6,434 bases of DNA from contig JAUVRN010000120.1 of NCBI GenBank assembly GCA_030597645.1, forward strand, positions 1 through 6,434, read 5' to 3'. Positions 6,000 through 6,434 of the stretch are shown here, piece after piece. The stretch comes from Candidatus Zixiibacteriota bacterium (lineage in GTDB: Bacteria > Zixibacteria > MSB-5A5 > JAUVRN01). Positions within the stretch are counted from its first letter, which is position 1. Each line of letters starts with the position of its first letter. The position numbers and the translations under genes were made by a program. The notes under the pieces were generated by a model, which worked only from the letters and a program-made list of their open reading frames with translations, had not been told where the DNA came from and did no database searches.

Positions 6000-6434
6000 A
6001 GCCATGTCTCGGATTCAGATCAATAACTCTGATCATCGGCTTGGCGTGTGCTCTGCCACTGTGTGGACAGGCAAACCCTGCGCTGGCCCAGGACGATGCC
6101 GGCACAGAATACAAACCGATCAGCCTGGGTCTGTTCACGCCAGTGCAAATCGTCAACGAGACCAAGGGCATCAAGGGTTTCCGATTCAGCCTGATCTACG
6201 GCAAGAATGCGGCACTCAAGGGCATCGATATCGGCCTGATCAACATCACTACCGGTTCGGTGGAAGGTGTACAGTGGGGACTCGTCGGCCAGGCAGGCGG
6301 CAGTTTCACCGGTGTACAGCTTAACGGTGTCAATATCGTCAAGGGAACGGCGAAGGGCGTGCAGCTGGGATGGGTCAACGTGGCCGGTCACGGTCACGGC
6401 GTGATGATCGGCATCGTCAACCAGGCGCAAACGA
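5996..6434 (+). CDS. LA_2272-type surface repeat-containing protein, N-terminal part
   Basis: The gene runs off the window after 146 codons. A signal peptide is clear: positive start, hydrophobic core TLIIGLACALPLCG (about residues 11-24), then ANPALA before QDD, with likely cleavage near residue 31. After a short linker with PISLGLFTPVQIVNETKGIK, the protein becomes a series of 15-residue units with consensus xxGVQxGxVNxxxGx. Examples are LKGIDIGLINITTGS, FTGVQLNGVNIVKGT and AKGVQLGWVNVAGH. Such Gly/Val/Asn repeats are typical of proteins named LA_2272-family surface repeat-containing (known from Leptospira and other diderms). They are expected to form a repetitive beta structure at the cell surface or in the outer membrane; their function is not established. 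GTG 5996 is chosen for its SD AAAAGGA and the intact signal peptide. The start overlaps a small ORF's stop. The family is likely; total length and C-terminus are not visible. Confidence 0.8.
   Translation, partial: MKPCLGFRSITLIIGLACALPLCGQANPALAQDDAGTEYKPISLGLFTPVQIVNETKGIKGFRFSLIYGKNAALKGIDIGLINITTGSVEGVQWGLVGQAGGSFTGVQLNGVNIVKGTAKGVQLGWVNVAGHGHGVMIGIVNQAQT
6170..6434 (+). repeat. Protein-level tandem repeat, 15-residue (45-bp) period, continuing beyond the window
   Basis: Six successive units start at bases 6170, 6215, 6260, 6305, 6350 and 6392; the fifth is 14 residues long and the sixth is cut by the window end. Glycine holds the third position in all six. Positions 4-10 approach V-Q-x-G-x-V-N in most units, and the first unit (IKGFRFSLIYGKNAA) is the most diverged. 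DNA identity between units is low apart from GGTGTACAG, which recurs exactly 45 bp apart at 6266-6274 and 6311-6319. The array is therefore old and kept by protein constraint, not a recent DNA duplication. Confidence 0.75.

Noticed and set aside
6004..6324. 106-codon + strand frame beginning at an ATG eight bases after the repeat-protein start
   Set aside because: Its product is Arg/Gln/Gly-rich without features, it lacks a well-placed SD, and it ends at 6324. The frame from GTG 5996 has an SD, a signal peptide and ordered repeats through the window end.
6378..6415. GGTCACGGTCACGGCGTGAT, a short tandem and inverted repeat near the window end
   Set aside because: It encodes the G-H-G-H-G part of the protein repeat and is explained by coding; there is no sign of a separate DNA function.

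Overview
The window is a run of six genes, all on the + strand, and every product is predicted to be exported or inserted in the cell envelope. There is no RNA gene, mobile element, CRISPR array or clear Rho-independent terminator. The protein set (a TolC/NodT-type efflux outer-membrane factor, a putative beta-barrel porin, a DUF481 outer-membrane protein and a LA_2272-type surface repeat protein) shows a diderm (Gram-negative) bacterium. The composition is moderately GC-rich, three of the six genes use GTG starts, and most genes have good Shine-Dalgarno (SD) sites. The efflux factor looks proteobacterial in style, but these families are widespread and the phylum cannot be settled from this window.

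Layout. (1) 1-537: C-terminal part of an RND-type efflux outer-membrane factor; its 5' part and any pump and adaptor genes would lie upstream. (2) 597-1679: a complete AI-2E/PerM-family permease, 59 bp downstream with a good SD. (3) 1705-2859: a complete OmpL-like (bbp2-type) beta-barrel porin, 25 bp downstream, starting at GTG without a clear SD and inside a small palindrome. (4) After a 123-bp gap, 2983-4764: an MscS-family mechanosensitive channel with a signal peptide and a large N-terminal, probably periplasmic, helical domain. (5) 4768-5880: a DUF481 outer-membrane protein with an acidic N-terminal domain; its GTG lies one codon after the channel's stop and in the same frame, so the pair is almost certainly co-transcribed. 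(6) After a 115-bp gap holding a candidate sigma70-type promoter and a possible 35-codon small ORF, 5996 to the window end: the N-terminal 146 residues of a LA_2272-type surface protein built on a 15-residue repeat.

How they may work together (inference): genes 1-3 look like one transcript for solute traffic across both membranes. Genes 4-5 look like a second unit that couples tension or osmotic sensing to an outer-membrane barrel. Gene 6 may have its own promoter. The families are individually known. The less ordinary points are the periplasmic extension of the channel, its near-fusion to the DUF481 gene, the repeat protein, and the open frame that fills the gap before it.
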